Positions 34,628 to 37,180 of a stretch of 37,180 bases of DNA are shown here, piece by piece. Under the pieces are notes generated by a model. That model did not search any database. It saw only the letters and a program-made list of their open reading frames with translations, and was not told where the DNA came from. The first letter of the stretch is position 1; every line of letters starts with the position of its first letter. Made by a program: the position numbers and the translations under genes. Source of the DNA: a virus; IMG/VR virus record IMGVR_UViG_3300027969_000220, positions 1-37,180 of that record; one strand, written 5' to 3'.

Positions 34628-35205
34628 GACAGCGGCCCGTTAGCTGTTCCGTTGGATGTTCCGTTGCCGTTATTGACAGGCCAGAGAGGTGGCAGCGATG
34701 CAAAGAATTCGCCCACGGTTGGGACTTGTTGCGTACCTGCTTGGACAGCCTGAACCATGTTGTAAAACAAGCTCCAGATCGAGTCGCGATAAGCTAACGC
34801 TGCTTCACCCTCGGCCTTATAGGTCGTGATGTTGCTCAGTGTCCAGCTTGTGGCCGAAAGGATGGAGTCGTACTGTTTGACTGAAACCGCTTGGTCGAGA
34901 AATGAGCCGATACCGTTGCCGATCTCGGTAAGCCTTTGAATTACATAAGCCTGTTGTTCTTCGGCTGTCAGATTAACAATGATGTATATGTCGGTCACCG
35001 TAAAACCGTTAACTGCGAAATGCTGCTCAAGTCGCTGTGTGGCAGGGTTGTACGCTGGTATGGGCGATGGAATGTATGGGTAATAGCCGTATGTGGCTAA
35101 ACTTGCATCATCCAAAGCGTTGAAATTGGAGACAGTCGTGAATGACTGTGGCAACCACTGGGGGCCGGAGATTTGACCGTTGGGACTGACTTGGCAATAC
35201 TGCAT
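34624..35205 (-). CDS. Tail fibre assembly/associated protein (193 aa)
   Basis: A 193-residue protein from the ATG at 35205, ten bases after the LamG fibre stop, with AAGGAG upstream. The N-terminal half is beta-rich (YYPYIPSPIPAYNPATQRLEQHFAVNGFTVTDIYIIVNL), and a helical middle (EQQAYVIQRLTEIGNGIGSFLDQAV) is followed by another helical region (AEGEAALAYRDSIWSLFYNMVQAVQAG) and an Asn/Gly tail. The pattern recalls fibre-associated XkdW/DUF4376-type proteins, which lie next to fibres. Assignment is tentative. Confidence 0.6.
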   Translation of the reverse strand: MQYCQVSPNGQISGPQWLPQSFTTVSNFNALDDASLATYGYYPYIPSPIPAYNPATQRLEQHFAVNGFTVTDIYIIVNLTAEEQQAYVIQRLTEIGNGIGSFLDQAVSVKQYDSILSATSWTLSNITTYKAEGEAALAYRDSIWSLFYNMVQAVQAGTQQVPTVGEFFASLPPLWPVNNGNGTSNGTANGPLS

Positions 35206-35214
35206 GACTGCTCC

Positions 35215-37180
35215 TTATGACATAAACGGGGTGAAGTTTGCGGTGTAAAGGGCTTGGCCCTTGTAAATGATCAGGTTCTGAACCTGTCCGTTGTATTTGA
35301 TATTACCGTTGGCAGGAGTTGGGTCCCATCCAATACGTACCACTTGATTTCCTGTGTAATTGTCGCTTGCCGTTGTACTTGCGTTTAAAACTCCATTGAT
35401 AAATATTCTTAGCGTTGTGCCAGACCGAGTCACTGCAATGTGATACCATGTGCCAACAGTCAGTGTTGAAACAGATGATAAAGTCGTTCCTGTTCCGTAA
35501 TACCCTGCCTTCAGAAGTCCAGTGCTTGAAAAAAATAGAATCAAGCCGTTATTTCCGCATCCTAGCAAAGAACTGTTCCCAGAGTATGCTGCTGGCTTAA
35601 CCCATCCCTCAATTGTAAAATCTCCAGTCCCAAACGCTATCGCCGTGCCATCGGCCAGATCTATCCACTGAGACCCATTAAAGCCAACTGCTCCAAGAGT
35701 GTTCCTGGCGTTTGCGGGGGCAACCCAAGTGGGCCTGTTTCCGCTGGTGGCTTGCGTTGCATTTCGGCCATTGCCTGACTTATCCGACCACTGGTAGACA
35801 AGATCGCCGCTCTTGGTAACCGCACTGCTACCAGCATCTGTGTAAAGCGTTGAACTATCATCTCCAGCAAGCCATAACGCAGCACCAGAGACGGGTAGGG
35901 TTGCATACTGGTTGTATATGTTAGGGAATGCTGCTGTTGGTGCTGCGGTGATCGCGCGAGCGTATTTGGTGACTCTGATTTCGTCCATATAACCGTTGTA
36001 AGTGTAAACGCTAGACTGAGTATCGACAAAACCGCTGATCCGCAAAATGTTGTCGGTCAAAGTTGTTGATGACGTTGCAGTAGTTAACGAGACTCCATCC
36101 ACATAAAGCGTTACTGTTGTGCCTTTTCTTACAAGTGCAACGTGCTGCCACTGGTTTGCAACTCGACCAGTTGTAGTTGATAAAAGTGTGGCATTATTTA
36201 TATAAACCAGAAACCCGCCATCGTTTTCACGCAGCATGAGACCGTTTGTGCCTGTTGCCGCCGTGCGAAAGTCAATCATCCCACGTAGACTTGTGCCGGA
36301 TGTCAGGGAGTAAAACCAACCCTCAATTGTGTAATCTCCAGCACCTAAAGCCAATGCCGTGTTTGCGGGAATTGTTAAACTGTCTCCAGTGCCGTCAAAA
36401 TACCCTGATGCAGCACCGAACTTGCTCTGGGTTGTTGATATTTGGGCATTAGCAACAGCAGTCACCGTCAAAGCACTTGGCCCAGAATCCACAAAGCTCG
36501 TTGATGCGTTCGTGCCATCCATGTGCAGCAGAAGCGATGTGTAATTGTAGTAAGGATCAGCCACCGTGGAGGATGCGGTTGTTGGCAATGCTGCTGTGGG
36601 AGGTGTGAACGTGGAGACGTAGCGAGCAAATTGGGAGATGCGGAGGTCGTCCAGTTTACCTAAAAAGTTTCGGTCACCACCGTTGTTTGCAAGATTGTCG
36701 CCAATCATTAAATTTCGCGAGCTTGATCCGCAATTCCCTGAGTGCGTGCCACTTGCTGCTAGCGTGCCATCTATGTACATTGAAAACGCACTGCCCCGCC
36801 GAACAACAGCCAAGTGATGCCAGTTTCCATCACGATAATCGCCGCTCGTTGGCAGTAAGATTGGAACCGATGCCGAAAATTCGTTGATCCAAAATGAGGG
36901 TCTGAACTGGGTCGCCGATGCCAACGCATATAGCGAAAATGCTCCAGCCGACCAAACATTGTTCTCGTTTGATACAAAGGTTTTGCCGTATGGGCTTCCG
37001 CTAGCCCCTGCTGGAATATTGAACCAGAACTCGATGGTAAAGTCGCCTGTGCCAAAATTAAACACGCTTGACGCAGCAATCGTTAATGCGGAACTGGATG
37101 ACCCAGAAAAATCTCCGAACTGCCCGAACCCGCTCCTCGCTGCCGTATCGCTAATTGCAACACCGCTTGAAGTCACCGTC
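35215..37180 (-). CDS. LamG-domain tail fibre (main part; N-terminus at 1-310)
   Basis: This is the body of the LamG fibre. The frame is open to the contig edge and continues, across the circular junction, to the ATG at 310, giving about 710 residues. Three laminin-G/concanavalin-like domains can be read, each starting with a GTGDFTIE-W or GAGDYTIEGW motif and ending with W-H-A-V-R-G and DG/NG strands: GTGDFTIEFWFNIPAG, GAGDYTIEGWFYSLTS and GTGDFTIEGWVKPAAY. LamG-like domains bind carbohydrate, so this is a probable receptor-binding adhesin. LamG domains are common in Planctomycetota and their phages. It is followed by the 193-aa gene. Confidence 0.88.
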   Translation of the reverse strand, partial: TVTSSGVAISDTAARSGFGQFGDFSGSSSSALTIAASSVFNFGTGDFTIEFWFNIPAGASGSPYGKTFVSNENNVWSAGAFSLYALASATQFRPSFWINEFSASVPILLPTSGDYRDGNWHHLAVVRRGSAFSMYIDGTLAASGTHSGNCGSSSRNLMIGDNLANNGGDRNFLGKLDDLRISQFARYVSTFTPPTAALPTTASSTVADPYYNYTSLLLHMDGTNASTSFVDSGPSALTVTAVANAQISTTQSKFGAASGYFDGTGDSLTIPANTALALGAGDYTIEGWFYSLTSGTSLRGMIDFRTAATGTNGLMLRENDGGFLVYINNATLLSTTTGRVANQWQHVALVRKGTTVTLYVDGVSLTTATSSTTLTDNILRISGFVDTQSSVYTYNGYMDEIRVTKYARAITAAPTAAFPNIYNQYATLPVSGAALWLAGDDSSTLYTDAGSSAVTKSGDLVYQWSDKSGNGRNATQATSGNRPTWVAPANARNTLGAVGFNGSQWIDLADGTAIAFGTGDFTIEGWVKPAAYSGNSSLLGCGNNGLILFFSSTGLLKAGYYGTGTTLSSVSTLTVGTWYHIAVTRSGTTLRIFINGVLNASTTASDNYTGNQVVRIGWDPTPANGNIKYNGQVQNLIIYKGQALYTANFTPFMS
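37037..37180. repeat. Terminal redundancy, right copy (circular contig overlap)
   Basis: The copy of bases 1-143 with four A (37054-37057) instead of three. In this copy the LamG frame stays open, so it is taken as the correct version. Removing one copy gives a circular unit of about 37,036 bp. Confidence 0.93.

Noticed and set aside
1-37180. CRISPR array or insertion sequence
   Set aside because: No regularly spaced repeats with spacers, no transposase and no terminal inverted repeats were seen; the repeats found are iterons, fibre repeats and low-complexity coding runs.

Overview
The window is an almost complete, circularly assembled genome of a temperate tailed phage or prophage of about 37 kb. 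Bases 1-143 repeat the last 144 bases (37037-37180) apart from one A in a short A run, and a LamG-domain fibre gene reads through the junction. The unit length is therefore about 37,036 bp and the window start is arbitrary. The long tape measure protein (693 aa), the tail tube-like protein and the absence of recognisable sheath or contractile baseplate genes suggest a long non-contractile tail. The integrase, papain-type protease, LamG fibre and G+C-leaning composition suggest a Planctomycetota host; this is inferred from family resemblance only.

Layout. Nearly everything is on the minus strand. A control region at 15035-15180 has two near-consensus sigma70-type promoters firing in opposite directions with overlapping -35 boxes. 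The rightward side (15180-17448) holds a small putative regulator, an attP candidate made of the exact 3' half of a tRNA-Arg(TCT), the tyrosine integrase and two small genes, closed by a strong terminator at 17474-17507. The leftward side runs through an ERF-type annealing protein, a CsrA homologue, a replication protein with internal iterons, a zinc-ribbon protein, a Bro-N antirepressor, a nuclease and a series of small early genes. It then reaches an AP2-like protein and a ParB-methyltransferase, followed by terminase, portal, tail fibres, a membrane/lysis cassette with a papain-family protease, scaffold, major capsid protein, head-tail connectors, tail tube, tape measure and tail tip proteins.

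Main observations. (1) Two 50-nt sequences at 8660-8709 and 9527-9576 (minus strand) are complete type II hammerhead ribozymes with every core nucleotide, covarying helices and UNCG/GNRA tetraloops. They are in the same orientation and flank three small genes, so double cleavage would release an 867-nt tricistronic RNA. (2) The leader of the replication gene contains a bidirectional terminator between two convergent promoters. One would make a short antisense RNA over the leader, an arrangement like plasmid copy-number control, next to iterons inside the rep gene. (3) A GAACCCGG-type dyad accompanies many of the promoters that can be read by eye, suggesting a dispersed operator regulon. (4) The fibre and lysis genes sit between portal and scaffold.

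How the genes work together. The divergent switch, integrase and attP would serve the lysogeny decision and integration. Rep, iterons, ERF, the nuclease and the methyltransferase serve replication, recombination and modification. The late genes form tightly coupled clusters with ATGA or TAATG overlaps. No CI-like or LexA-like repressor is recognisable; the small plus-strand proteins are the best candidates.
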